A DNA stretch of 39,755 nt from JALTBU01 sp964410645. Its GTDB lineage: Bacteria; Campylobacterota; Campylobacteria; Campylobacterales; Nautiliaceae. A program made the translations under genes and the position numbers. The number at the start of each line of letters is the position of its first letter. The stretch's first letter is position 1. Shown here in pieces: positions 15,180 through 24,596 of this stretch. The notes under the pieces are model-generated. The model did no database searches and was not told where the DNA came from. It worked only from the letters and a program-made list of their open reading frames with translations. The stretch is from assembly GCA_964410645.1 (NCBI GenBank), contig CAYPHV010000008.1, positions 1 through 39,755 on the forward strand, read 5' to 3'.

Positions 15180-17341
15180 GTTGTGTAGTTGATTTAAAAA
15201 TAAATGATAAAGAACAAAAATTAGTATTAAATAAAGTTGCAAAACAGGCTGACGGAAGTGTATGGTGGCAAGAGGGTAATACAATTATGATTTCGGCTCT
15301 TACATATAATCCGGCAGAATTAGTGGAAGAAGATTTTGTTCCTTTGACTGTTCAATATCTTGAAAAAGCTTATGCAGTGGGAAAAATTCCGGCAGGATTT
15401 GTAAAAAGAGAGCAAAAACCGGGAAATTTTGAAACACTTACAGCCAGAATAATAGACAGAAGTTTAAGACCACTTTTCCCTAAAAATTATGGATATAATA
15501 CAGCTTTGACAGTAATGGCGGTAAGCGCAGATGAAGATAGCGACTTACAATTGGCTGCTATGAATTCAGCAGCGGTTTCGATGTATTTGAGTACTCTTCC
15601 TTTTGCAAAAATGATTCATGCTGTAAGAGTTACCAGGATAAAAGGAAAAATTATTATAAATCCTACATTGTCTCAGTTAAATGAAGGGGATTTTAATTTA
15701 TTTGTAACCGGAACAAAAGATGAGCTTTTGATGATTGAATACGCTTCTAACGGGCAAGAGGAAATAGAAATTATTCCTGTAGAAGATATTATGCTTGATG
15801 GTGCTCCCGTTGAAAATACAATTACAAAATATAAAACCAATGAAATTACCGAAGATGAATTAGTGGAAGTTTTAAAAACTGCCAGTGAACATATTAAAAA
15901 AGGTGCTGAAATTTATGAAAACGCACTTAAAAATTTTAAAAAAGAAAAAATTTCTTATGAAGAAAGAAAAGAAATAAATTTAATGCCGTATATAAAATTA
16001 ATAAAAGAGCAATATCCAAATGAATTAAAAGAAATTATTAAACATTTAAGCAAAAGCGAAAGAGATTATCTGCTTGAAAATTTTGCAAAAAAAATCGCTG
16101 AAAATTTAGGAGAACCGGAAAATATCAAATTTATACTGAAAGCTGTAAAAGAAGTAAAAAGAGAAATGGTAAGAGCTCAAATTTTATATGAAGGAATAAG
16201 GGCTGACGGTAGAAAAATTGATGAAATAAGACCAATCAGTATCGAAACAAATGTATTGCCCAGAGCTCACGGTAGCTGCCTGTTTACAAGAGGACAGACG
16301 CAGGCTTTGGCTGTTGCAACCAGAGGCGGAGATATGGACGCACAGGTTTATGCCAATTTAACCGATAAAGAGGAAAAATTAGACCGTTTTATACTTCATT
16401 ATAATTTCCCTTCATTTGCAGTGGGGGAAGCTGAAAGAATGGGACCTCCAAGCAGAAGAGAACTTGGACACGGAAATTTGGCAAAAAGGGCTCTTGAACC
16501 GCTTTTAGATCCTGAATTTGACGAAACTGTTAGAATTGTCAGTGAAATTCTTGAAAGTAACGGAAGCTCATCTATGGCGACAATATGCGGAGGGGCTTTG
16601 GCGCTTAAAGCTGCAAAAGTTCCACTTATTAAATTGGCTGCAGGTGTTGCCATGGGACTTGTCAGCGAAGGCGAACAGCATGTGGTTCTTACCGATATTA
16701 TGGGTCTTGAAGATCATGACGGAGATATGGATTTTAAGGTAGCCGGCACATATGATGGTATTACTGCAATGCAGATGGATATAAAACTTGGAGGTGTCAG
16801 TCTGGAAGTTTTAAAAGAAGCTTTGTATCAGGCAAGAGATGCAAGAGGGTTTATTCTTGAAAAAATGCAAAAAGCTGAAAAAGAAATTAAATATAATGAA
16901 AAAGTTTTGCCTAAATCTCTCAGTTTTAAAGTTGAACCTGATAAAATAATTGATATTATAGGCGCCGCAGGTAAAACAGTAAAAGATATTATCGCCAAAT
17001 TTGGAATTACTATAGACCTTGACAGAAATAATGGAAAAGTAAAAATTTTCGGTGACAGTCATGAACAGATGAATAAAGCAAAAGATTATATTTTAAACGT
17101 AATATGTAAAAATGATAAACCTCAAACGCCTGAATTTGAAATAGGAAGTATTATAGAAGGCACTATAAAAAGAAAAGCGCCTTTTGGTATGTTTATAGAA
17201 ATTGCCCCTGATGTTGAGGGTCTTTTGCATATAAGCAAATTAAACGGGCATTCTTTTGATGATTTTAAAGAAGGTCAAAAAATAAAAGTTAAAGTTCTTT
17301 CACAAAGCGGATTTAAAATAGAATTGGCGTTGGAGGAGTAA
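15176..17341 (+). CDS. pnp: Polyribonucleotide nucleotidyltransferase (PNPase)
   Basis: 721 residues in the full PNPase order: first RNase PH-like core, helical linker, second core (GIRADGRKIDEIRPIS, FPSFAVGEAERMGPPSRREL, GGDMDAQVYANLTDKEEK), KH domain (IIDIIGAAGKTVKDIIAKFG) and S1 domain (GSIIEGTIKRKAPFGMFIEI). It degrades RNA 3'-5' using phosphate and is a main RNA-turnover enzyme. The ATG overlaps the stop of the broken phosphoribosyltransferase. Four bases separate it from the aminotransferase gene. Confidence 0.97.
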   Translation: MSCVVDLKINDKEQKLVLNKVAKQADGSVWWQEGNTIMISALTYNPAELVEEDFVPLTVQYLEKAYAVGKIPAGFVKREQKPGNFETLTARIIDRSLRPLFPKNYGYNTALTVMAVSADEDSDLQLAAMNSAAVSMYLSTLPFAKMIHAVRVTRIKGKIIINPTLSQLNEGDFNLFVTGTKDELLMIEYASNGQEEIEIIPVEDIMLDGAPVENTITKYKTNEITEDELVEVLKTASEHIKKGAEIYENALKNFKKEKISYEERKEINLMPYIKLIKEQYPNELKEIIKHLSKSERDYLLENFAKKIAENLGEPENIKFILKAVKEVKREMVRAQILYEGIRADGRKIDEIRPISIETNVLPRAHGSCLFTRGQTQALAVATRGGDMDAQVYANLTDKEEKLDRFILHYNFPSFAVGEAERMGPPSRRELGHGNLAKRALEPLLDPEFDETVRIVSEILESNGSSSMATICGGALALKAAKVPLIKLAAGVAMGLVSEGEQHVVLTDIMGLEDHDGDMDFKVAGTYDGITAMQMDIKLGGVSLEVLKEALYQARDARGFILEKMQKAEKEIKYNEKVLPKSLSFKVEPDKIIDIIGAAGKTVKDIIAKFGITIDLDRNNGKVKIFGDSHEQMNKAKDYILNVICKNDKPQTPEFEIGSIIEGTIKRKAPFGMFIEIAPDVEGLLHISKLNGHSFDDFKEGQKIKVKVLSQSGFKIELALEE

Positions 17342-17344
17342 ATT

Positions 17345-18436
17345 ATGTTTGAAAAATATCCTTTTGAAAAATTAGATGAATTATTAAAAGATATATCCCA
17401 TCCGGATGAGGTTTTTTCTTTGACAATCGGAGAACCGCAGTTTGAAACTCCAATGTTTATTCAAAAAGCCTTGTGTGAAAACAGTTATCTTTTAAATAAA
17501 TATCCCAAAACAGCCGGCGAACAAATTTTAAAAACAGCACAAATCGGATTTTTAAAAAGAAGATTTAATGTGGAACTTAAAAATGACGAACTTATACCGA
17601 CATTCGGAACAAGAGAAGTGCTTTTTAATTTTCCTTTGTTTTTCAAACCTAAAAAAATGGCATTTCCAAACCCTTTTTATCAAATATATGAAGGTGCGGC
17701 TATTGCTGCCGGTAGTAAAATAAAATATTTGCCTTTAACAAAAAAAAATAATTTTAAAAACAGTATTGATCAATTGGACGGAGATGAAGAATTTATTATT
17801 TTAAATACACCGAATAATCCAACTGCAAGTGTTATGAACCTGGATGAATTAAGTGTTTGGGTGGAATACGCCCTTAAAAAAAATGTTGTTATTTTAAGCG
17901 ATGAATGCTATAGCGAAATATATACCAAAACGCCTCCTGTTTCTATTCTTGAAGCCTGTAAAAATGTAGGAAATGATAATTTTAAAAATATTTTGGCTAT
18001 TAATTCTATTTCAAAAAGAAGTTCGGCTCCGAGTCTTAGAAACGGTTTTATTGCCGGAGAAAGCCGACTTTTAAAAAGATATTTACAATTTAGAACATAT
18101 GTAGGCTGTGCATCTCCTCTTCCTTTGCAATTTTCTGCTGCTAAAGCATGGATGGAAGATACCCATGTGGATAAATTCAGAGAAAAATATATTAATAATT
18201 TTAAAATAGCCGAAAAGATTTTAAATATTGAAATTCCGGAAGCTACATTTTATCTGTGGCTTAAAGTCGGAGATGATATAGAATTTACAAAAGAAGCTTA
18301 TAAAAAAGGTGTAAAAGTGCTTCCCGGAAGATTTATGGGAAGAAATGGCGCGGGAAAGGGATATGTGAGAATTGCTCTTGTTTATGATGAAAAAAGCACT
18401 GCAAAAGCTTTAAAAATATTGAAGGAAGTTTTATGA
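17345..18436 (+). CDS. dapC: PLP aminotransferase, probably succinyldiaminopimelate transaminase
   Basis: 363 residues of the class I/II aminotransferase fold. Visible are LTIGEPQFETP near the start, ILNTPNNPTASV (the NPTG-type turn), ILSDECYSEIY and the PLP-lysine motif SISKRSSAPSLRNGF. The SxSKRS..P form is typical of the DapC group in epsilonproteobacteria, which moves an amino group onto N-succinyl-2-amino-6-ketopimelate in lysine/meso-DAP synthesis. That fits the nearby murC. A general aspartate-type aminotransferase role cannot be excluded. Its TGA overlaps the next ATG (ATGA). Confidence 0.8.
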   Translation: MFEKYPFEKLDELLKDISHPDEVFSLTIGEPQFETPMFIQKALCENSYLLNKYPKTAGEQILKTAQIGFLKRRFNVELKNDELIPTFGTREVLFNFPLFFKPKKMAFPNPFYQIYEGAAIAAGSKIKYLPLTKKNNFKNSIDQLDGDEEFIILNTPNNPTASVMNLDELSVWVEYALKKNVVILSDECYSEIYTKTPPVSILEACKNVGNDNFKNILAINSISKRSSAPSLRNGFIAGESRLLKRYLQFRTYVGCASPLPLQFSAAKAWMEDTHVDKFREKYINNFKIAEKILNIEIPEATFYLWLKVGDDIEFTKEAYKKGVKVLPGRFMGRNGAGKGYVRIALVYDEKSTAKALKILKEVL

Positions 18437-18903
18437 GTTTGGAAACAGAATATAAAAATTTAGAAAAAGCCATGTCGCATAATAAAGAAACGGAAGTTGA
18501 AGAAATTTTTACTGATATTTTAAAAAAAGCTATAGATATAGTAAACAGCAAATTTAAAAATAACGAAAAATTAAATCTGGAAAATAAAGAAGATTTTGCC
18601 GTAACCAGAGTTATGTTTGAATATATGCTTGAATTGTGGGATGAAAATTCTATAACAGAATCTAAACAGGTTGGATATGATATGCTTTATCTCTCAAATG
18701 ACAAGAAACTTCAAGAAATGTTTAGTATGTTTGTTATAGGGATGATTGACGGACTCGATGTGGATCAGTTTTTTAATAAGTATGTAAATAAATCGAATGT
18801 TTATAAAAAAGTTTTTTTTACAGATTTTAACGATGCAATTGATGCGCTTGTAATAAAACACAAAAAAAAATTTCAAGAAGAGTATGAAAAAGATGCCTGC
18901 TAA
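18433..18903 (+). CDS. Conserved hypothetical helical protein
   Basis: 156 residues, predicted soluble and mostly helical, acidic at the start (ETEVEEIFTDILKKAIDIVN). No signal peptide, membrane segment or known motif is visible. It is tightly packed: its ATG overlaps the dapC stop and its end overlaps the murC start by 20 bases, so it is very likely real and translated with its neighbours. I recognise no family beyond a vague likeness to hypothetical proteins next to murC in other epsilonproteobacteria. Confidence 0.7.
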   Translation: MSLETEYKNLEKAMSHNKETEVEEIFTDILKKAIDIVNSKFKNNEKLNLENKEDFAVTRVMFEYMLELWDENSITESKQVGYDMLYLSNDKKLQEMFSMFVIGMIDGLDVDQFFNKYVNKSNVYKKVFFTDFNDAIDALVIKHKKKFQEEYEKDAC

Positions 18904-20203
18904 GATTCATTTTATCGGAATCGGCGGAATAGGCTTAAGCGCAATAGCCAGATATCTTAAAAGATGCGGTTTTGATGTACAGGGGAGCGACATACAAAAA
19001 ACGCCTCTTATTGAAAAATTGCAAAAAGAGGGCATAAACGTATTTATTCAACAAAAAGAAGAAAATATTACCAATGATATTGATACGGTAGTTTATACAG
19101 CTGTGGCAAAAAAAAATAATCCTGAAATAACAGCTGCCAAAAGAAAAGGAATCAAAATATTAAGCCGCAGAGAATTTTTGCCTTTTATTTTAAATGATAA
19201 AAAAGTAATTTCTGTTTGCGGTGCTCACGGTAAAAGCACTACAACTGCGATTTTAGCATCCGTTTTAAAAGATTTTAGTGCTTTAATCGGAGCTGAGAGT
19301 AAATATTTCCATTCAAATGCAAGATATAAAAAAAATGATTTTATCGTATTTGAAGCGGATGAAAGTGACGGCAGTTTTGTAGATTCGAATCCTTTTATCT
19401 CTATAGTTACAAATACAGAACCCGAGCATATGGAATTTTATAATTATGATTACAATAAATTTTATTCGCATTATGAAATGTTTTTAAAAAAAGCGTTAAT
19501 AAGAGTTGCAAATGGAGATGACCCTTTTATAAAAAAACTGGATTTTCCTATAAAAAAAGTGTTTATTAAGGACGCTGAAAATATAAGATATGAAATAAGA
19601 GATAATTTACCCAAAACAATTTTTGATTATAAAAATTATGAATTTGAAGTATACGGCTTTGGAGAACATTTGGTTTTAGATACGCTTTTGGCTATTACCG
19701 CGGCAGAGGAATTTATTTCTTTGGATAAAATTAAAGAAAATATCAAAAATTATAAAGGTATAAAAAAAAGATTTGATATTTTACAAAAAAAAGATAATTT
19801 TATATTAATAGATGATTATGGCCATCATCCGACAGAAATAAAAACAACGTTACACAGTGCAAAACTTTATGCAAAATTAAACGGAATAGATAAAATTACT
19901 GTTATTTGGCAGCCCCACAAATATTCTAGAACTGTTGATAATCTAAAAGGGTTTACAGAATGTTTTAAAGAAGCCGATAAACTTGTGATTTTACCAGTAT
20001 GGTCTGCTGGAGAAAAATATAGAGAAATTGATTTTAAAAAACATTTTGCAAGGTATAATCCAATATTTGCCGATATGATAAAAGTTGACAGTAAAAATAT
20101 TATGTTAATTAAAGATAATAAAATAATTAATTCAATTAATAAAGGTTTGATTATTGGTTTTGGAGCCGGAGATATTACGTATCAATTAAGAGGGATCAGT
20201 TGA
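18884..20203 (+). CDS. murC: UDP-N-acetylmuramate--L-alanine ligase
   Basis: 439 residues. Mur-ligase landmarks are HFIGIGGIGLSAIARYL, the P-loop GAHGKSTTTA, FEADESDGSF, TNTEPEHMEFY and DDYGHHPTEIKTTL. It adds L-Ala to UDP-MurNAc in the cytoplasm, the first peptide step of peptidoglycan synthesis. ATG 18884 is used; ATG 18893 is an alternative and would also overlap the previous gene. The 3' end overlaps recG on the other strand by 18 bases. Confidence 0.95.
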   Translation: MKKMPAKIHFIGIGGIGLSAIARYLKRCGFDVQGSDIQKTPLIEKLQKEGINVFIQQKEENITNDIDTVVYTAVAKKNNPEITAAKRKGIKILSRREFLPFILNDKKVISVCGAHGKSTTTAILASVLKDFSALIGAESKYFHSNARYKKNDFIVFEADESDGSFVDSNPFISIVTNTEPEHMEFYNYDYNKFYSHYEMFLKKALIRVANGDDPFIKKLDFPIKKVFIKDAENIRYEIRDNLPKTIFDYKNYEFEVYGFGEHLVLDTLLAITAAEEFISLDKIKENIKNYKGIKKRFDILQKKDNFILIDDYGHHPTEIKTTLHSAKLYAKLNGIDKITVIWQPHKYSRTVDNLKGFTECFKEADKLVILPVWSAGEKYREIDFKKHFARYNPIFADMIKVDSKNIMLIKDNKIINSINKGLIIGFGAGDITYQLRGIS

Positions 20204-21970
20204 TTCAATATATTTTTTTACGTTTTCTAAAATAGTTAAATCTTTTGTTTCATCAAAATAATTAAATTTTTCTCCGCTTTGTTTTTTTCCGTCTAATACA
20301 TCACCGGATTTTCTAAATTTAAGATCTAATTCTGCTATTTTAAATCCGTCAAGTGTTTTTGAAAATTCAACAAGTCTTTCATTTAGTTTATTGTTTGTGT
20401 ATAAAAAACAGTATCCTTTTTGTCCGTATCTCCCGACTCTTCCTCTTAGTTGGTGCAAAGTCGCAAGTCCAAGCCGTTCGGCTCCCACTATCACAATAGT
20501 TGTAAGATAAGGAAGCGAAATACCTACTTCGATAACGGTGGTAGTTATAAGAATTTTTCCTTTTTCTCTGAATTTTGCCAAAATATCTTCTTTATTTTTA
20601 TCTTTTCCGTGTGTTACATAAACCCCGTCAAAGTGTTTAAGCCACCATTTTTTTGCCTCTTCGATGCTTTGATATTTGACTAAGTCTGATTTTTCTATCA
20701 AAGGATATACAATAATTACCTGATTTCCGGTATGAATTTCTTTGTTTATATGGTTGATTAAATCTTTAAAATTATGTTTATCGATTATTTTTGTTTGAAT
20801 ATCCTTTTTAAAAGGAAGTTCTTCTATAAGGGAAATATTTACAAAACTGCTCATAATCAAGGCTTGGGTTCTTGGAATGGGGGTGGCGCTGAATTGAAAA
20901 AAATGAGGTTTTACATTATTTTTTTCAACCAGTTTTTGAAGAAGCATTCTTTGTTTTGTTCCAAAGCGGTGTTGCTCGTCTATCATAATGACATTAACTT
21001 TTGGTAAGTTTTGATATAAAAGGGCGTGAGTTCCGATAAGGAGATTAGCTTCTTCTAAATCTGTTTTTGTAAATTTGCTTTTTTGCGTTACCAGGGTTAT
21101 TTTAAAATTTTGCAATTTTGAATCTGGGATTAAAAATTTTTTAGCTTCTTCGTATATCTGGTTTGCCAAAATTGAAGTCGGACACATAATGATAGATTTT
21201 TCGCTCATATATGCTGTTGCAAGCATAATTACTGTTTTACCACTTCCTACATCTCCTATAATTACCCTTCTTGCCTGAATAGGTTTTCCAATATCGGATT
21301 GTATTTCTTTAATAACTTTTAATTGATCATCCGTGAGTTTAAACGGAAGAGAATATATAAATTTGTCAGGCGGTTTATTGATTACAGATGCCGGATAATG
21401 TTTCTTTTTATATTTCAATTTATATAAATAATTAAACGCTTCGGCCCATTTCAACGCATAATTTATTTTTTTTTCATCAATATCTTCAAAATTTCTTGGG
21501 AAATGCATATAATATAAAATATTTGCTATTTTTTCAGGCAGTGGTTTTAGATTTTCAATTGTTATGTTTTTTTTAAGAAGTGCCTTTAAACTTCTTTGAT
21601 TTATGGAAGTTTTATAAACCGGTGTTATTTCATTTATTTTTGTTATAGGCTTTGGCTGTATTATTTGTGAATTTTGAAGTAAGCCTCTGATATAAAGAAT
21701 ATTTCCTGTTTTAAATATTGCCTTGTGCCATTTTTTAAAAACAAAAAAAATTCCCCAGGCTGTTTGATTTATATTTTTTAGGTACATTTTTATTCTTGTG
21801 ATTTTAGCCGTGGCGGAAACATTTAAAATTTCCGCTTCAAACGCCTGCGGTTTTCCTGTGGGATGTGAATAAATTATATTGTCTTCCCAATGTTTAGGTT
21901 TAATTAATGCAAGCTCAATAGTGTTGGTAACGCCTATTTTTGTTCTATTTTCATCATTAATTTTTATCAT
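20186..21970 (-). CDS. recG: ATP-dependent DNA helicase RecG (short epsilonproteobacterial form)
   Basis: About 594 residues from ATG 21970 (a TTG at 21979 is possible). The motor shows GDVGSGKTVIM (Walker A), DEQHRFGTKQRMLLQ (motif II region), SATPIPRT (III), TTTVIEVGISLP and QLRGRVGRYGQKGYC (VI). The N-terminal OB/wedge part is shorter than in E. coli RecG (693 residues), as is usual in this phylum. RecG remodels stalled forks and branched DNA. Its start overlaps the end of the M16 gene; no ribosome site is obvious, suggesting coupling. Confidence 0.93.
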   Translation of the reverse strand: MIKINDENRTKIGVTNTIELALIKPKHWEDNIIYSHPTGKPQAFEAEILNVSATAKITRIKMYLKNINQTAWGIFFVFKKWHKAIFKTGNILYIRGLLQNSQIIQPKPITKINEITPVYKTSINQRSLKALLKKNITIENLKPLPEKIANILYYMHFPRNFEDIDEKKINYALKWAEAFNYLYKLKYKKKHYPASVINKPPDKFIYSLPFKLTDDQLKVIKEIQSDIGKPIQARRVIIGDVGSGKTVIMLATAYMSEKSIIMCPTSILANQIYEEAKKFLIPDSKLQNFKITLVTQKSKFTKTDLEEANLLIGTHALLYQNLPKVNVIMIDEQHRFGTKQRMLLQKLVEKNNVKPHFFQFSATPIPRTQALIMSSFVNISLIEELPFKKDIQTKIIDKHNFKDLINHINKEIHTGNQVIIVYPLIEKSDLVKYQSIEEAKKWWLKHFDGVYVTHGKDKNKEDILAKFREKGKILITTTVIEVGISLPYLTTIVIVGAERLGLATLHQLRGRVGRYGQKGYCFLYTNNKLNERLVEFSKTLDGFKIAELDLKFRKSGDVLDGKKQSGEKFNYFDETKDLTILENVKKYIESTDPS

Positions 21971-23266
21971 TTGTGACAATTGAAAAGTTTAATTTTTTAG
22001 GCCTGTTGTTTTTTATAAATTTGTTTATTTCTTCTAGTTTTGTATTTTCAATAAGTTTTAATTCCTTTGTATAATATTCTTCGCCCAAATCAAAATAGTA
22101 TTCCTTAAATTTTTTAATAAGTTTTTGGGCAAGAGTTTCATTTCTAAGCGGCTCACTTCCTATTAAGAACTGTTTTGCCTGGGTCAGTTCGTCCTGACTT
22201 ATTCCGTTTTGATAAAAATCTTCAATTATTTTTTTTACAAGATTTATCGCACTGCTGCTGTTTTCAAGTTTTGTCTGCATATATCCTTTTAGGATTGAAT
22301 AAGTTTTTTGAAAATCGTTTTGAGCATATGCAGAATATGCATAGCCGTTTTTTACTCTTATTTCTTCCATAATTCTGCTTCCAAATCCACCTGAACCTAA
22401 TATAAAAGTTGAAATTTTAGCCAGATAAAGTTTTTCTTTTGATACATGGTAATCACTTGCAAAATATATATAGCTTTGTTCAACAGGATATTTTTTTGTA
22501 ATTTCTCCTTCTTTTGCATTAAAAAATTGATTTTTATTTATACTTTTATCGCTTAAAATTTCTATAAAAGGAGTAATCTCTATTTTTCTGCCCCCGTTAA
22601 TAATTACCAAATTTTCTTTTGAAAATAAATTAAAATGTTTTTTAATCTCTTCAATGTTTATACTGTTTATATTTTCGCCGATAATCGGATATTCCAAAGG
22701 CGTATTATGAAAAATTGTTTTAAATAAATTTTGATTTGCAATATAATCATAATTATTTTTTAAATTTTCTTTTTTTGCAAGTATTTCTTTTTTGCTTTTT
22801 TCCAAAGCTTCTTCGGTAAAATTAGGATTTGTTAAAAGATTGATTATCTCTTTAATTGCAAAATTTGATCTTTCATTTAAGAAACTGGCGGAAACCGTTG
22901 TAAATTCTCTGTTGGCGGCTATATTTAAATTAACAGCTTTTTCTTCCAGTGTTGAATAATATTTTTCTTTTTTGGCTAATGTTCCTCTTTTGTTTAACAT
23001 ATATGCAGTCATATTTGCAATTCCGTCTTTTGCAAAAACGCTGCCTGTATTTTTAAAAATAAGNNNNNNNNNNNNNNNNNNNNNNNNNNNNNNNNNNNNN
23101 NNNNNNNNNNNNNNNNNNNNNNNNNNNNNNNNNNNNNNNNNNNNNNNNNNNNNNNNNNNNNNNTCATATTTGCAATTCCGTCTTTTGCAAAAACGCTGCC
23201 TGTATTTTTAAAAATAAGTTCTATTATGCTTCTTCCTAAATTGTCTTTTTTATAAATTAAATACAT
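21957..23266 (-). CDS. M16-family (insulinase-like) protein without the zinc motif
   Basis: Two pieces either side of a false gap (21957-23063 and 23219-23266) join in one 384-residue frame. The M16 fold is recognisable from ANREFTTVSASFL, EEALEKSKKEILA, GSGGFGSRIMEEIRVKNGYAYS and EELTQAKQFLIGSEPL. The family's inverted zinc motif HxxEH is replaced by NMTAY at residues 33-37, so the protein cannot be a standard metallopeptidase. It keeps the R...Y substrate-binding region of the C-terminal half. It has no signal peptide and likely acts in the cytoplasm, perhaps as an inactive partner subunit. AAGGAA precedes the ATG. Confidence 0.8.
23064..23163. other. Assembly gap (100 N) with 55-bp duplicated flanks
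   Basis: Bases 23009-23063 and 23164-23218 are identical (55 bases), the same arrangement as at 11369-11468. One copy plus the Ns should be removed; the M16 frame is then continuous. Confidence 0.95.
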
Positions 23267-23359
23267 TTTATTCCTTATGGTTATAATTAAGCAATATTTG
23301 CACTGTTTTTCATTATGAGTGCTTTTTGTTACAATTATAACAAAATAACAAATGGAAAA
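23267..23359. promoter_or_regulatory. Divergent promoter region M16 gene / rsmH
   Basis: Plus strand: TGTTACAAT (23327-23335), an extended -10 for rsmH, lying inside an inverted repeat TTGTTA-6-TAACAA (23326-23343) that could bind a regulator. Minus strand: an AT-rich TTATAA at 23281-23286 may serve the M16 gene. No good -35 boxes are visible. Confidence 0.4.
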
Positions 23360-23380
23360 ATGAAAAATGAAAAATGAAAA
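23360..23380 (+). repeat. Tandem 7-mer ATGAAAA x3 at the rsmH start
   Basis: Three perfect copies of ATGAAAA (23360, 23367, 23374) followed by the near copy ATTAAAA. Each copy carries an ATG in a different frame; only the second opens the rsmH frame. Copy-number change by slippage would alter which ATG is usable. Confidence 0.85.
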
Positions 23381-24293
23381 ATTAAAAATACCGCATATTC
23401 CTGTTTTATTGGAAGAAGTGGTAAATTTATTTGATAAGAATATGAAAAACGAAGGGTATTTTATTGACTGTACTTTGGGATTCGGAGGGCACAGCGAAGC
23501 TATTTTGGAAAATTTTTCAAATATAAAATTAATAGGGATTGATCAAGACAAAGAAGCGATAGACTTTACAAAAAAAAGACTCTTAAAATTTGCCGGAAGA
23601 GTGGAATTCATAAATAAAAAAGCAAGCATTGCGTTAAAAGAATTAAAATCTATAAATATAAGCGGTATTTTGGCTGATATAGGTGTAAGCAGTTATCAGC
23701 TTGACAATAAAGAAAGAGGATTTACATTTGAGAGTGAAAATCTGGATATGAGAATGAATAAAGATCAGGCTTTTTCCGCAAAAGATGTAGTTAATTTTTA
23801 CGATAGAAATTCTCTTGAAGAGGTGATTAAAAAATATGCCGAAGAAAGAAGATATAAAAAAATCACTGATTTTATAATCAAAAATAGACCCCTTAATTCG
23901 AATATAGAATTGGTAAATGTTTTAAGAAAAAGCGGAATAAGAGATAAAAAAAATTTGGCTAAAATTTTTCAGGCAATAAGAATAGAAGTAAACAATGAGC
24001 TTCAAGAACTGGAAAATATATTGAAAAATGCTGAAAATATCGCAAAAAATGGTACAATTATAGAAATAATATCATTTCATTCTTTGGAAGACAGGATTGT
24101 TAAAAATCAATTTAGAAACTGGGCAAAAAAGTGTATATGTCCTCCCAATAGTTATAAATGTGAATGTGGAGGCAATCATGAAAAAGGAATTATTCTTACT
24201 AAAAAACCTATAACCGCTTCAAAAGATGAAGTAAATAAAAATCCAAGAAGCAGAAGTGCAAAACTCAGAGGTTTTAAGTTTACAAAAGGATGA
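23367..24293 (+). CDS. rsmH: 16S rRNA (cytosine1402-N4)-methyltransferase
   Basis: 308 residues. Family motifs: HIPVLLEEVVNLF, DCTLGFGGHSEAIL (SAM-binding loop), GIDQDKEAI, LADIGVSSYQLD, FRNWAKKCICPPN and the C-terminal RSRSAKLRGFKF. RsmH (MraW) methylates C1402 of 16S rRNA in the decoding site. The start lies in a 7-mer tandem repeat with no clear ribosome site; ATG 23367 is the only one that reaches the conserved start without a stop. The next gene is FtsL-like, keeping the mraW-ftsL order of division clusters. Confidence 0.95.
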   Translation: MKNEKLKIPHIPVLLEEVVNLFDKNMKNEGYFIDCTLGFGGHSEAILENFSNIKLIGIDQDKEAIDFTKKRLLKFAGRVEFINKKASIALKELKSINISGILADIGVSSYQLDNKERGFTFESENLDMRMNKDQAFSAKDVVNFYDRNSLEEVIKKYAEERRYKKITDFIIKNRPLNSNIELVNVLRKSGIRDKKNLAKIFQAIRIEVNNELQELENILKNAENIAKNGTIIEIISFHSLEDRIVKNQFRNWAKKCICPPNSYKCECGGNHEKGIILTKKPITASKDEVNKNPRSRSAKLRGFKFTKG

Positions 24294-24295
24294 GA

Positions 24296-24571
24296 ATGGA
24301 TGAAAAAGCTGTTTTAATAGACGAAGTAACGTCTCAAATACAGACAGAATCAATTTCTGCCGCTATAATAAAAAATTTACTTATAGTTATTTTTTTCACG
24401 TTTGCTCTTCTTCTTCCCAAAATTTACATATCTTCCCATATTTACCTGAGTTCTGTAAAAATCAATAAAAAACTGGATGAATTTTTTTCTTTAAAAGCCG
24501 AAAATTCCATACTTCTTTCAAAAATTGAAAAAATAAAATTTAAAAACAGATTAAATATGGATTCTTTTTGA
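24296..24571 (+). CDS. FtsL-like bitopic membrane protein
   Basis: About 91 residues from ATG 24296, which has AAAGGA five bases upstream; an ATG at 24290 overlaps the rsmH stop but lacks that spacing. A short cytoplasmic end, one membrane helix (IIKNLLIVIFFTFALLLPKI) and a short periplasmic coiled coil (INKKLDEFFSLKAENSILLS) give the layout of FtsL/DivIC proteins. Position right after rsmH is where ftsL lies in most bacteria. Sequence identity to known FtsL is not evident, so the division role is inference. Its TGA stop is part of the next gene's promoter. Confidence 0.6.
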   Translation: MDEKAVLIDEVTSQIQTESISAAIIKNLLIVIFFTFALLLPKIYISSHIYLSSVKINKKLDEFFSLKAENSILLSKIEKIKFKNRLNMDSF

Positions 24572-24577
24572 TAAAAT
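24569..24577 (+). promoter_or_regulatory. Extended -10 promoter of the RND pump operon
   Basis: TGATAAAAT, 19 bases before the RND ATG. The TG of the extended element is the start of the upstream gene's TGA stop codon. Confidence 0.5.
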
Positions 24578-24596
24578 TTTCTCAAAAAGAAGGCAG

